Positions 49,691-62,984 of a DNA stretch of 64,000 bases are shown here, piece by piece. The DNA lies in the NCBI GenBank assembly GCA_009617715.1, contig VTFK01000014.1, positions 1,116,001-1,180,000 on the forward strand, given 5' to 3'. The translations under genes were made by a program, and so were the position numbers. The stretch's first letter is position 1. Each line of letters starts with the position of its first letter. The stretch comes from Plectrocnemia conspersa. Taxonomy: Eukaryota; Arthropoda; Insecta; Trichoptera; Polycentropodidae. A model generated the notes under the pieces. That model searched no databases. It saw only the letters and a program-made list of their open reading frames with translations, and was not told the origin of the DNA.

Positions 49691-50529
49691 AAATAACGCA
49701 AAACGCAAAAATTGCGCAACTTTTTATTTTCTTTTCGCAACTTTTTTTTTTAAATACGTCGGTCGAATGCGTCAATTTTGATTAATTAGTCGTCGACTAC
49801 GTTTTTCAAATTCAAATTCAAATTTTCATCGTTTGAAATGACAAAAATATATAGTTTTTTTTAAATTATTAATAAACATTAACGATAAGAATACGCGTAT
49901 AAATAGCGAAGGTATTTAAAAATATCAAACCATAAAAATAATCATTTTTAATCGGGGTAACATCGAACGTTCGATTCCAAATCGCAATCTCAAAACAAAT
50001 GGAAACTTTTCTTTTCTACTCGAACATTAGTATTTAAAGATCTATGCATATCCACCGTTTTACTATCGAAACTAGAACAGTTGAGAAAAGTCGCACTTTT
50101 AAGGTAAAGTTGAGTTTCAATTATTTTTCTATTGAATTAGATGACAGGGCATTATGTTCATTAAATATAATGTGCGTATCTTTTCAGCCGAAGAAAATTG
50201 TTCACTGAAAATGGTTTAAATCGAATTGATAACCGAATCAAGAGCGAAATTAATTACCAATTATTTTGAATGTTTTTTCTTGGATCTCGATGACAGATGT
50301 TATTGATATATTTTAGTACCTGCTGTTTATCTGATGGTGCAATTCAATTTGAGAAAACGTCGACATGTGGTATCATCTAAAATGTGAGGAGCAGTTTGAA
50401 AATAATATATGGGAAGTTGATCTAATTCGAGTTTTCTATGTTTACAGCACTGTAAATCAGACAGCGTCAATAATCACGCGTGTTCAAAGTGTCAAATGTT
50501 AGTCTTCTTTTTCAAAAGAAGGTATCTAC
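49691..50529. other. Intergenic, no gene seen
   Basis: The sequence returns to AT-rich composition upstream of the PRR12-like gene. Nothing recognisable. Confidence 0.45.
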
Positions 50530-50640
50530 GTCACGTTGATGTTACCAGAGTGCCGCCAAGTGTTGACCATAATAAAACCTATATATAAATACATAAATGG
50601 CCCCCCCACATTATTTTTCATAATAAATAATAAAAACATC
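50530..50640 (+). repeat. Repeat family B, copy 2 (3' part)
   Basis: GTTACCAGAGTGCCGCCAAG, then GACCATAATAA and a GGCCCCCCCAC-like tail, matching the end of the copy at 23180-23460. Confidence 0.6.
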
Positions 50641-51776
50641 AAATATACGATTATTAAAAAATCCGAAGATATCCTAAATTTGTGTGTTTTTTCAAATACA
50701 AGTTCGAAAACTGAAATTGGATTACCTTTACGAGGCCTATGACGCTCTGTGGAAAATATTAGAATCTATCGTGTGCTCTCGAATCATTTTGTTAAAAATG
50801 AAAGCTGGATATTCTGAGCAGATGGTAGCGTTTCATTAAGATTTTACTAACCTTGAGAAATTATTGTTTTTTTTTCATAAAACGACAGTACTCATATGTA
50901 ATAATTATTCTGCGGTATAGTAAACAAGCGCCGATCGAGTAACAATTTTTATAAGCTTAATATATTTTAATGATATATTTTATAATCTTGAACTATTATA
51001 TGCACCTATTTTGTATTAGAATCTAATAATTAAACGATATTTAAATCTTTCATTTTTAAATTACAGCTAAGTTATATTTTTTATTAATGTACGCATATTA
51101 CTTAATCGGAAGACTTCTACGTTTCTTCTTAATTCACGTATGATAAGACGGTATAGGTTTATTTCGGATGTTATATTGGTGGCGAAACAATCGCTGAGTG
51201 ACTACGATACAATAGTAGTTTTTGTAATACGGCAAAAGCACGTTACCCATCTAAATCGAATCATGCCCACACAAAGGTAATAATATTGCTTCTATCATAG
51301 CAATGTCCAGAAAAATAGATTTTTATAATCATCAGTTGCTCTGTATATTGCAAGATGCAATTGATCATTATAGTGAAAAAAAATATTTAAAAAAAAAACA
51401 TAGATTCATTTTATGGATAATTGTAGTAAAAAATTCGATTCAAATTCCGAATGAATTCGCGTTAGCATATACGACAATTTATATTATAACGACCATTGAT
51501 TTTTTAATATGTATATTATAATTTCTCTTATTGTTCCAATTTTAATAAACATTTGTTTAAACAATACTTTTATAATAAATGTACATTACGACAAAATAAA
51601 AAAATATTAGAAATACATTCAAATAAAAAAAATCTATTACCGAAACATCCTATAATTTTCAAGAAAAATATTAGGTGGACGAAATTAGTAGCTTGAATTT
51701 TTCTTTTAAATATTATACTCTAAGCGACAAATTATATTAATTAAAGTATAATAATTTTAATAATAATTAGATTTGA
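50641..51776. other. Intergenic, no gene seen
   Basis: AT-rich DNA with short frames only. Confidence 0.4.
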
Positions 51777-51990
51777 GGTGACAGGTCGCAATAACACACA
51801 AATTGGGCCTTTGTATTGTATCGAATAGTAATAATTAAATGCTGAATTGATATAAATGAGGCACCGCCGGTCGTCGTCTTCTCGTCGAGGTCCGCCAAAA
51901 GAAGTGCTTTCCTACGCCGCTGTTACGCCAGTATTAGAAGAGGGCCGTCTAATTTTGGCCATAATAATTAAATAAATAAGTCCTCACAAT
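51777..51990 (+). repeat. Repeat family B, copy 3
   Basis: Matches the copy at 23180-23460 over GAGGCACCGCCGGTCGTCG, TCGTCGAGGTCCGCC and the tail TTTTGGCCATAATAATTAAA, with similar text upstream (GGTCGCAATAACACACAAAT). Confidence 0.65.
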
Positions 51991-52599
51991 TCCATTTTTT
52001 AAATAATATTATTTACATAAATTAAAACTATCCAGTTACTTTTTTTTTAGAATTTTGAGTGTATGTGGGAGGTGTCGGGGGGATATTTATACTAGAGCCC
52101 TAATATTTTAAAATTCTTCACCAATATACGATGGATCTTCAAAATAAAGAATTATCTCGTTAATATAAAAATTACAGTTTTATTGTAAATTTCCTTTTGG
52201 TTTATGTAAACGTACTACTTTCAAAACTTTTTTGGCATGCCAATGTTTCCTGAATAACTAACAAATTTATCATTTATTAAATAAACCATTTTCACCCACT
52301 TGTTTCTATATTAAGCAAATAATTACTACTTATTCTTTTTCACTTAATTTAAAAAGGCCACTACAATAAATAATTTTGAACAAAAATAAGTGATCATAAT
52401 ACCAATTTATTAATAAGGTATAATGTAATAACTATTTTTTAGAATCAAATTATTAAGGCGAAGACTATCTCAAAATAACATTGATTATTTTACGAAAAAT
52501 ATTATGATTTAGTTTGAATTTTATAAATGTAATTTATTCACAATTTAATAGCAGGAAATTTCTCTTTTAAATGCTAGTTTTCATGTAGGGATCGAAAAC
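51991..52599. other. Intergenic, no gene seen
   Basis: AT-rich DNA without recognisable content. Confidence 0.4.
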
Positions 52600-52710
52600 A
52601 AAAATACTCTACAGTTAATACTTATTCCAAAGAGATAATAATATTTCACGGTGTACCACAGGGGTCTAAATTAGGACCATTGTTGCGTATACTATATATT
52701 AATGATACAA
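52600..52710 (+). mobile_element. Reverse-transcriptase fragment (GVPQGS motif)
   Basis: Translates as IIIFHGVPQGSKLGPLLRIL then YIND, the conserved non-LTR reverse-transcriptase block. It stops abruptly at the TTAA that starts the neighbouring piggyBac-type element, which suggests interruption by that insertion. Confidence 0.75.
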
Positions 52711-54477
52711 TTAACCCTTAGACCGCCGACCGGTAAATTGTTAATTACTCGCTGTACGCCATGCGTTTTTAGCGATATAATTTTTTGGCTACTTACTCTG
52801 TTTAACACATCATTACAGCCAAAATACTCAATTTTTATATTTTAAAATTATATATGTATGATTAACATGGTTTAAACATTCTAATTATATCAATAAACAA
52901 ACATTTTTAGTCGTATTGTTGGAAATATGGAGTGAACAAAACTAAATCTATTCGTCGGTCCGCGAGTTGGCTCGCGTACACACACCTACACACACATGAA
53001 CGCGCGCGGCACTATACAAGCGAACGACAAGCAGGGTCATGCTCACACTGAGACAATTTTAATATATAATATAAATCTGCAACGCATTTTTTCTTCGTCT
53101 GACCTACATCCTGTTATAAAAATTTACAAATCGACAACATTTCTTTGATGCATACAAAATCACATATATCGTACACAAAAATAACCCTAATAACCAAAGC
53201 GTTTGTTTTGATCAATGGTGTTTGCAATTGGTTGTTGTTGAAGGTTGTCATATTTTTTATATATAAAAAATAATAAATAATAAAACTTGATAGCAAGATA
53301 CGATGTTACATTTAACTATATATAATTATATGTATAATTTATAATATATACATATTCTTCTTCTTCTTCCACGGCACTACAACCGGTGATCGGTTTTGGC
53401 ATTTCCACCTAATTTCTTGTAGGGCTTCTAGATATATCTTGAGTTTTAGTATTTCTTCCGATATTGTTTGCATTTTTTCCTGGTTGTAATATTGCACATT
53501 CCAGCTTTCAAAATTGAAGTCCAATCGTTTATCTAGATTTCGATCGTCTAGGTTATTATGAATCGGGGCGGATTTATTATTTCTTTGTGATTTTTGCATA
53601 ATTATTTGGATTTATCGACGTTGATTGGTTTGCTCCATGATAGAAACCCTCCTCCTTTATCCGGGCTTGGGACCGGCAAGAGTGCAACATATCTACACTC
53701 CAGGCGGAATATGTAATATATATTACACACACACACACACACATATATATACAATAAATAATAAACTTTTCGACCATCGTGACGCATTGGGGTAACCTGT
53801 TAGGTCACGATGGTATTAATTTAATGTAAATAAATAGAACAAGTAAAATAAAATGATTCTACGACAAGGAATCGTTTTGTTATTATTATTATTATTTAAT
53901 ATTTACTAAGAGTTAATATTGATATTTTATTAATTATATCTTATTTATATTTATTAATAAGTATTTAATAGTAATTATTATTATTATTATTTAATTATTA
54001 CAAACAATAAAAACCAATCACAAAAACAGTTGACAATATTAAAACAGTCGAAATAACGTATAAATATATTCACCAGTATTTACAAATCACAATTATCATT
54101 GAAATATTGATGACATAATTTAATTTCGATTCATAAATTAAAGTATAAAAAAACGAATTTCCGCGATGCGTTTGTGCTAACCCTAAATGTGGTCTAAATA
54201 AGCACGATCGAAACCACGCGCGAAATACAAACGACTAAAATTAAGGCGTGACTTTATAATTATATATACCACTGTTTCATCGCAAATTCTATAAATAAAA
54301 TCACTGAAATCGTTTACTAGGAACTCAAACTGATTTTTAAAACATATATTGCCAACTTTTACCTTTCCGTTTCTTTAAAAAACGAAGGTTTTAACGAGCG
54401 CATCATATCATGCGCTTGGCGTTAGACAGTAGATTTAGTTGCGCATCATATCATGCGCTTGGCGTTGAAAGGATTAA
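52711..54477. mobile_element. piggyBac-type non-autonomous element, 1.77 kb
   Basis: Left end TTAACCCTTAGACCGCC. The right end, read inward, is TTAATCCTTTCAACGCC, so TTAA occurs at both limits with about 75 percent matching termini. Two direct GCGCATCATATCATGCGCTT repeats lie just inside the right end (about 54398-54467). No piggyBac transposase is seen. It contains a LINE fragment at 53339-53790 and a CA/TA microsatellite near 53727-53750. Confidence 0.6.
53339..53790 (-). mobile_element. LINE (endonuclease-region) fragment nested in the element
   Basis: The minus-strand translation contains ISEEILKLKIYLEALQEIRW, the LQEIRW signature of apurinic-type endonucleases of non-LTR elements. Upstream text is broken by frame changes. 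Only the start of the endonuclease domain remains. Confidence 0.6.
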
Positions 54478-54559
54478 TATTATAAAAAAATATTTTTTTA
54501 GACGACACTTTAATTTATGGTATTGGTGATTTAGTAGTATATTTATTGACGGTTACAGT

Positions 54560-54720
54560 TGTTTACATTACAAGAGGCGCGCGCGCGACGGCAAGCGTCC
54601 GAACCCTTGCGGGCTTGCCGGTAAAACGTCGAAAAAGCGTGTGAAGCGAAAACCGTCACAACAATGCTACTTCAGCGCCGACCAGTTTTGGCCATAACAA
54701 ATCTATATTGGCCCCCATAG
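54560..54720 (+). repeat. Repeat family B, copy 4 (partial)
   Basis: CTACTTCAGCGCCGACCAGTT, TTTTGGCCATAACAAA and TTGGCCCCCA match the tail of family B. The preceding GC-rich stretch (GGCGCGCGCGCGACGG) is unlike the AT-rich surroundings. Confidence 0.45.
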
Positions 54721-56628
54721 TGATAATGGTAAAGAAGTTGTAGATTAGGAAATAAATTATAATTAAGTCTTTTTTTATATTCTTTTTATTTTATTTGTAT
54801 GTATGATTATATTTGTTTAATATATAAACAACGAGGACAATTTAAATGAGCAATATATAAAATAATTGTTTTTTCATTGGTTAGAACAGTGAACACCTCA
54901 TGAATAACTCTGCAACGAATCCTTTTCCGAAAAAAATCCAAAGATTTACCTTACATAAATGCTCAAGCAATTCGTTTTATGGAACAATGTATTTATTTAA
55001 ATGCGCATATCTCTTAAAATAATTCCTTATTAAGCCACACCCATAAACAATTGGCTAGATTAGCTAAATAAATAATAATAATATAAACAAAGGGCCCTGA
55101 TGTGACTTTTTCATATATATTTTTGCTTTTTACACTTGTAGCTAAAAAGCTAATGATCTTGACACTTTTTAATTCTGGCAACAATTTATTTCTAAAAAAA
55201 TATAATAAATAAACATTTGAATTCAATTAGTGAGAATTTCATATGTAAGTTTGAATTAGAAATGAAAGACAGTTTATTATTGTTATATGATGGTTGATTT
55301 TATTTAAAATAAGTCTTACACAACACATGACTGTTCGATTAACTTAATATTAGAATTTTAAGACCGTCGGTCGTTTCTAAGGACGTTCAATTTGTAAAAA
55401 CGTTTATCGAACAAACTACAATATTTGGACAAATACGTTTACAATATAAATATATAATATGATTTTCTTACACGTTTGGCAGATGCAAATTATTGTGAAT
55501 TTAATTACATTGAAAGAAAATAGCTTTTCAATACTGTTAAGGGTTAAACATAAAGTTCTAAAAATATTCACTGGGAGTATTAATAATCGTTAGACGTAAA
55601 AGTAATTAAATTAACAAACAGCTACCGAATATTTCCGCAATCTCCTGACAGTCTATACAGTTCATCATTAACATTATAATTGTAAAATCTTTGGCATTTC
55701 TCGACTACAGTTACATTAAACAAACTAGAAAAATAATATCACAATTGTGTGCTTGCACAAAAATACATAATATCATAAATCACTTGAACAAAAAGAACGA
55801 TTTATTAAAATTAATAATAACAAAGCGTTAACATATAAATAAAATATTATAAAGCTCGTTTGTATATACTATGTAGATATAATATATTTCACGTTTAAAA
55901 TTCATTTTCGAATTTAATTACATTAAAAAGTAAAAAGCGTGTATCTTCCTACGGCTAAAATACACAGTTTCTAAAGCGCAACATATCTGCGACTTTTGGC
56001 AAGTCTAATAATATTTCATCCTCTCAAATTAAAATATAAGATTCTCTTAATATTTCATTTATATATTGTAGGTAAATATCGATAATAAAACATCTAATTA
56101 TGATACTAAAAATATGACTTCTAATTTAAAGGACATTTTTCATTCATCTCTCAGTCGTACTGAGCCATGGAAGGTTTCGGCATACATTTCATTCGTAAAT
56201 TGAGTAAAAATATATATTAAATACGCTCACATTGGATTGACATTTTCAAATATTGCATAAATTAATTGCACGTAAAATCATAACAATGTGTTATATCAGT
56301 CTCGTTAAAAAAATAATAACACAAAAGTTATTGCGAAACATTAACCAGTGAGTTAAAAATCGATCTTAGAAAAAATAAATTTGAGAAATAACATATCATA
56401 AATAAAATAATATAATAAGTTCATCATTGATAAGGTTCTTATATCGAGTATATTTGACACAAATCTTACATCACTACTTTTCACTAAGACTTATGTTTAT
56501 AAACAAATTGGGGTAATTTAGTACCAACGTTTTGAAAAAAATATCTTTCGGTTTTGTTATAACTTTATAAAAATAAAAGTATGTATCATTTTTTGTCATA
56601 GAGTAGGCTCGTTTAAAACTCAGGCTAA
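54721..56628. other. 3' region of DENND5 and repeat family C, copy 2
   Basis: 54880-55025 is the second copy of repeat C (GCAACGAATCC, TTTACCTTACATAAATG, CAATTCGTTTTATGGAACAA). From about 55240 to the DENND5 stop the DNA is AT-rich and probably includes its 3' UTR. No gene is seen. Confidence 0.5.
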
Positions 56629-59600
56629 TTAAGTATAGGATAATATACCCTGAGTGATGGAATTCTCTAAAACAATATTAAATTCGTCGAGAGGCTCTAA
56701 AATCTGTCGCAAAAAAGTCAACAATCCCCTTTTTCTCAAGAAGCTTTGTTCTTCGTACATTTCAGTCGTCACTCTGGTCATCGACATAGGCACTAGCATT
56801 CTATGCAGCCAATGCTCTCTAAAAACATTAATATAATTATCATCGCGGTATAAACGTTTTATTTTACATGACATACCTTAAACTTAGACATATAAACAAT
56901 TGAAATTTTCCATCTTTGCCCAATGTATGTCCAGCGTTGTTAATCTCGTCCATTAAGTGGCAGTAGCATCTCCATATAGTGCTGTGTTCTTGAGCTCTGC
57001 TCGGAGTTAAGGATGAAGAGTGATAGCTATACACACCGCTTGATGCATCACTTGAAGAATCGATGCATTCTTCTGATAGATTTTGTTCAAAAACTTCTTT
57101 CACTCGAACTGAAATTTTATTAATTATAGTACAAATCATTATGATTAAGCGATTTGTTTATTACCGAAATAATCCCATATGAACAAGTTTCTTCCGAACA
57201 ATCGACTGGACTTGAATCCGCATAAGAAAGCTTGCTCGAGACATTTAACCAAGCCGTTTTCACCACAGAGTAGAACGCTTAATGAATTCACGTCTTTCTC
57301 GCGCTTAGATTTGTAGTGCCACTTTACTATTGCGTTGACACAATCACCTAGAATTAATAAAATACATTTTTAAAATTAATAATATTAATCACACTAAATA
57401 ATTGAGACATTTTTTTAATTTCTACAGTGAAGCAATAAAATTAGTGTCAAATAAATCATGTTTGTTGTATTTTAAAAAGGACAAAACGACTAATTAATAT
57501 AATCATAAATCTATCAGTTGCCTCACACTATATTACCACTATCATAAAGATGTGACAATCAGTCACTTAACCAATCACTCATCACTCGACAACCAAAACT
57601 AAAACTCTCGAACCAACGACTACTTGACTCAAAATTTCCAATTTAATTCTGCCGCCTGATACTTCAGTAAATTATATATTATGCACAATCAACTGTTATC
57701 AGCTTTTCAAGCATAGAACTGACTACAAGTCAATAACGAAAAAATAATTGTATATACAAGGTCCTGTCCTCCCCGCCACTATTTGACATATTCAAAAATA
57801 AAGTGTAAACTTGCTAACTTCACATTTGGGTAAAAATGACTTAACAACGTAATCTTGTATAATACCTTTAATCGAAATACTTATGCTCAAAAATTTGCTA
57901 TCTCCAAAATATCTAATTAAACATCAAAATTTCATAACAAAATTGAGATATTGCTTCGTTTTCCTATTTTCAAGTTGTCTATTTAATTTTTTTGTTTTTT
58001 GTTGAGTTGTCAAATATGGAGTTAACAATTTTATACTTAAAGCCAACGATATGTTATCTAGGTCGAGGTATCTCGACATTAGAACGTAGAATAGAAAAAT
58101 AAATAAAAATGATGATTCATGTAAAAAAAAACATATCTAAAATTGTACAGGAAGCGACTAAACACAATTATAATTTATTTCTTGTTTTTGTTTTAAAAAA
58201 TTAGAACAATTATCCTTTTTAAATACAGTAGACCCCCCAATAACAGAGTAAATTGGGAATGTGCTATTTGGGTGCGTGTAATTGTGGGACTAGAAAATAC
58301 TCATGCAATTTTTGCAATATGTATGCACAAATCAGGCGCGTGTAGTGAGATATCCTTCCTTTGGCTCGCTCACACAAAGTATTGGGCACTCAAATAACAC
58401 TTCCCCAGTTTGTCGTGTTATTGGGGTGGTCTGCTGTATTATGTATTTAAGGCCTATCCAAACAGAGAGCGAAGCGTTTTTATTTTGTAATACACCGAGT
58501 CCTTCGAGTCTCATTCATAAGATTCAATTATGGAGCATATGATACTCTCCACAGTCTTCCCGGGTTTTATTTATGTCGTGTACCCAAATCCTTTGCCCTT
58601 TTTCTTATTTTTTAATAATAAAACAGTCAAAAATAATATATCGTCACGCTTTCGCTTCGCCGCGAAAACGCCGCGTAAACGCCATGAAAACGCTTCGCGT
58701 TCGCTTTCTGTGTGACGAGACTCGAAGGACTCGATATATTACAATTTTTTACGCTTCGCATTCGCTTTCTGTGTGACGAGACTCGAAGGACTCGGTGTAT
58801 TACAAAGTAAAAACGCCTCGCCACGCCTTTGCTTCGCTCTCTGTTTGGATAGGCCTTTAAAGTGGCAGCTGTTTCTTAAGCCTGGTATATATTTCTACAA
58901 ATATTATTAATTAAACCAAATATTTTTTAAACAAATTTACATTACAAAATTTAAAATTAATTTTTAAATATAAAAAATATACATACCATTCGATGTGTTT
59001 TATAAATGTTTTAAACCATGCACATATGGAGTGAAAACACTGAAAGCCAATAGCATAAAGAAAAATGAAATTGATGGCATTGACATAGTTAGACATAGCA
59101 ATATGTTTACATGCTCTATATAAATTAATTCAAAATGCAAAATAGGAATAAAAAAACAAGACATTAAAAAAATATATAAATATATTAACAAATAATATTA
59201 ATGGTAATAGCACCATGCGATTGTAAATTTATATTAAAGCAAACAACGTACAGAATAAAACAATCATGATATACAAACATTACATAAAATACTAACTTAA
59301 AAAATGATTACATAATAACACTCAAGTAATTTACATAGTCAGCAATTTTAATATTGCTTGTTATAGTCTATATTTTGGCATACCCTGAACAAAAGATACA
59401 ACCTCAATAGATTCATATAAAAATATATGAACATATAAAAATACAGACTTTTAATAAAATCACAGATAATTGAGATAACATTTCATTAGTAGATAAGATC
59501 ATAATGCCAAAATATGTCTACTAAAAAATAAAACATGCCTACAAATGATGTAAAATAAAAACAATAATATCTTCTGTGTATCAGTAACAAGTACCGATCA

Positions 59601-62058
59601 TGTGTTGGACAGTCGACGGTGATAAATGAGTAGTCGCAGGCACTGCTGGACTTGCCGGTGTACTTTTCGAAGACGAGCCACCTTGATCTTGATATCTTCC
59701 CATAGTATTCACTGCGCTGCTTACCGTATTTCTTCCGAACAAAGATTGAGCCACCAGAAGTCGTTCAGTTGAGCCGTCATCCACGCCACGACCGAGCCAC
59801 CGATTACACGGAAACCTAAACAATAAATAAATTAACAATCTAATATAGAAGAAGAGCAGTTATGTAGTTAAACTGATAGATTAACACATTATAAATTAAG
59901 TAAATAAATATATATGAATCGATATAATTACTTGTAAGTGTGACCAGTCACTTCATTCCGAACAAAAACATTTTCTAACATCCATCTCGGAGATAGTCCA
60001 GAGTTATCATGACCGATTCTTAACGTGGTGAGTATACCCAAATTTTTATGCTGAAATATTTATCGGGATTAAGCAATAATTTTGATATGTATGTAATTAA
60101 TTTGTGTTTAATACTAACATGAAAGACAAACTCCAATGTGTTACGAGGTATAGGAATTTGTTGTGTTTCACCATTAGTTCCTGATAGTGATATCCAACAG
60201 TTTGCTGTAGTGGCACTTGCTTTACGAGATGGAACTATCAATACGCGATATGGTAATTCTGAAATAATCAAATTTTAATTGCCTACTGTATTATTACTTT
60301 TTCTCCGACAGATGGGAAAGAGAGCTATTTTATAATTGTAGTAAATATAAATTAACTATTACATCTGCACTGTGGCAAATGATAAACTTAAATTTAGTAC
60401 CGATTTGTCAAGTGTTAAAAATGGTTCGTTTTTATCGGTCAGAATTTATATTAAATGATTAGAATTTAAATTGGGCTGGTCAGAATTAATACTGAATTTT
60501 TACTCTGTCATTATTCCCACTTTGTCGGTCGCTCTGAATACCTTCGCGTCATACATACAATTAAATAAATTTGTTGAGTTATTCATGGGGTATTCAATGT
60601 TCTAACCAACGCTCACTCGCACCTAACCTGTCAACAGTTTTGATGCTAGTGAGATATTTTATAAGATATTTCTAAAATAAATAATTTATTGCCCATTTAT
60701 ATTTATAAATGTTATATTTTTTAAATTCACATGATCATTCTATAGTTTTATTCTGACCGTATGCTATTTTTATTCTGACCCCTAAATTATATTATTATGA
60801 CTGTTCATTATTTTAATTCTGATCGTATTATATTTTTATATTATTAAAATTAATGTTTACTTACTTGTCAATGGATACATTTTATATTATTCTTATATTA
60901 TTAAAACTAATGTTTACTTACTTGTCAATGGATAAGTGTTAGTGAAACAATAATAATCCACAGCGTTTAGCGTGAGCAGATGGTAAACAAACTGTTCGCG
61001 TTCATCTTCACATCTCAAAAAGGCAGTCTTCTTATATTGGGACTTTAACAAAGCCGTATCAGACAATAAAGATTTCAAATGTCTAGAAAGTAATTTCTTT
61101 TCTAGCGATAGCCGCACCCAAGCTCTTGCATAACCTATCTCCGTTTTGATATCAGACATTGCTTGAATATTCCGCATATCGAACGTTAGACTTTCAGGCA
61201 ATGGTCGCAAAGGAACAGTGTTTTGCTGCTTTCTTTCCAGAGTACTCGAAGCACTGCTTAATCTATCTCTAGAACTGTCTCTTGAATTGGCACGAGAACT
61301 ATCTCTCGATCTATTTGGCGACTGTCTCACGCGAGTGGAAGGTTCAGTTTCTCCAGCGACTGACGATAGATCTAAAACCATTGACACATTAACAAACACG
61401 TTTAAATATCATTGTAATATAAAATACATGGAACATACAATCCAATCGTTTACGAAGAACGCACCAAGCTAGTGCTATATCCATTTTGTAAGCATTTAAA
61501 ATAGTAAACATTGTATTTAAGCTGTATTCAAACACTCAACAATACCAAATAAGCATACCTGGAGTTAAAAGATTAGGATCTATGGGTTTTGATGTGTCCG
61601 TACACTGCTCTAACTCTTGAAAATTGGTCAAATGCATCCATAAAGCTGATTTTCCGAACTTGTGCTGTAAACCGTGCGACCAGATTCTTTCTAGAAGATC
61701 ACACAATGACGCAATCATTGTGTTTTCTTCGACGCCGACAATCGATACTTCGACGCCCAAACCGAGATCGATGGCTTCGGAACCCATCTTCTCCACGAGC
61801 ATCTTCTTCGTTTTACTCTTGCAATCCTGCATGGATTAAGATATTATATTATATATTTTATTTTTTTTATATTTAATATATATTTTTTAATATACCTTCA
61901 ATAGTTTTTCAACGAATGTTTTATTATTCTGAGCTATGGCATTAGGAGTCGGCTCCGTAGACAATTTCCTGTTAACTTCTTGACTCAAATTATCGACGTT
62001 GATCTCTTTACTTTGCCATCTCATGTTACCTTTGACTCGACGTAAGCTATTCGTTCGA
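56629..62058 (-). CDS. DENND5: DENND5 homologue, C-terminal RUN-PLAT-RUN part
   Basis: Nine exons in the window: 61896-62058, 61559-61826, 60922-61371, 60119-60258, 59932-60050, 59595-59815, 57165-57347, 56877-57108 and 56629-56818. The frame is continuous for about 655 codons. The first RUN domain has [31 protein letters not shown] and [20 protein letters not shown], interrupted by a Ser/Arg-rich insert. The PLAT domain has [24 protein letters not shown] and [19 protein letters not shown]. The second RUN has [24 protein letters not shown] and [17 protein letters not shown]5 proteins are Rab39 exchange factors and Rab6 effectors at Golgi/endosomes (family knowledge). The N-terminal DENN module is not in the window and should lie beyond 64000, so this is 5'-partial. 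The stop is natural. Confidence 0.92.
58226..58436. mobile_element. 211-bp pogo/mariner-like MITE in a DENND5 intron
   Basis: Ends are CAGTAGACCCCCCAATAACA and, read inward from the right, CAGCAGACCACCCCAATAAC, with TA on each side (58224-58225 and 58437-58438). Confidence 0.75.
58451..58855. mobile_element. 405-bp MITE with TTTAA flanks and inner tandem repeat
   Basis: The inverted ends begin GGCCTATCCAAACAGAGAGC, and similarity continues through TAATACACCGAGTCCTTCGA. TTTAA lies directly outside both ends (58446-58450 and 58856-58860). The right half holds two direct copies of a ~65-bp unit (from about 58686 and 58751) with TTCGCTTTCTGTGTGACGAG. Confidence 0.8.
60851..60936 (-). repeat. 57-bp tandem duplication carrying a DENND5 splice donor
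   Basis: Read on the minus strand, ATCCATTGACAAGTAAGTAA occurs twice, 57 bp apart. The exon end used in the model is at 60922, and the second copy would put an identical donor after 60865. The segment between contains an in-frame stop just after the first donor, so use of the distal site would truncate the protein. Confidence 0.8.
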
Positions 62059-62984
62059 CTAAATCAACATATAGCAAAATTAATAAAAAACACAGCAGTA
62101 CATACTTCATTAATATATTAAAATAAATAAAAGCAATCATGCAAAATCGTTCATGTTTATCTTCATGTGTGATGCTTTACACTTTTTATAAATCTGGAGT
62201 TTTCTGAGGTATATTCAACGCTGAAAATAATTCCAATAAAAAAACAATTGGAGGTAAAGTAAACACTTTATTTAACACCTGATTATTGCTTGTTATAAAA
62301 AATAAATCACAATAAAACTTAAAATGTGCAGTAACTTAAATATGGTGCATATAATAAACATGTAATACAATTAATTTATATCAGAATTATAGGTAAATAA
62401 ACTCCCAGATATATAATGATGATTCAGAATTGTCAACTTACTTATTGTAAAGATAAAATTTATATTCTAAAAAATCAAACTAAGCATTCAAAATAATTTT
62501 ATTCACAGTTTATATCACTCAATAACACAAAAATATCAATAATCATTAAAGACTGAGAAAATGCATAAATTGTACAAAAAATATGTAAGGTGGCAGAAAG
62601 TATGACCAGCTCTTATGAATTGAATGTCTGTAGGCTTTTGTATTTTATCAGACAAAAACCTACAGGCATTAAAATTACTTAGGCAGATGCTCTGACAAAT
62701 TGGTGGGTTTGTAATCTCTTTTATGATTGATTGATTTACAGTATTTTATGTTTTAAAAAATTATGTTATTTCTAAATATTGAATATGCAAAACATAACAA
62801 TAAGACTGGCAATAACTAAACAACAATTTTTTACCACAAAGATAAGAATACATATAGAATTACACACTGATTTCAGTTACACCTATAATTTTTTCGACAT
62901 TGTTGATATATTTTTTTATAAAATTTATCGTTTTATTTTCACATTTTTATAAAACAACTGCATTTCTTGATGTCTTGCCGGTAA
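62059..62984. other. DENND5 intron or upstream sequence, no exon seen
   Basis: AT-rich. The first visible DENND5 exon starts with an acceptor at 62059-62060, so this is intron. A small hairpin occurs at about 62625-62666 (CTGTAGGCTTTTGT and ACAAAAACCTACAG arms). Confidence 0.5.

Noticed and set aside
62625..62666. Hairpin as microRNA precursor
   Set aside because: The stem is only about 14 bp with one mismatch, too short for a typical precursor; more likely a chance or transposon-derived inverted repeat.
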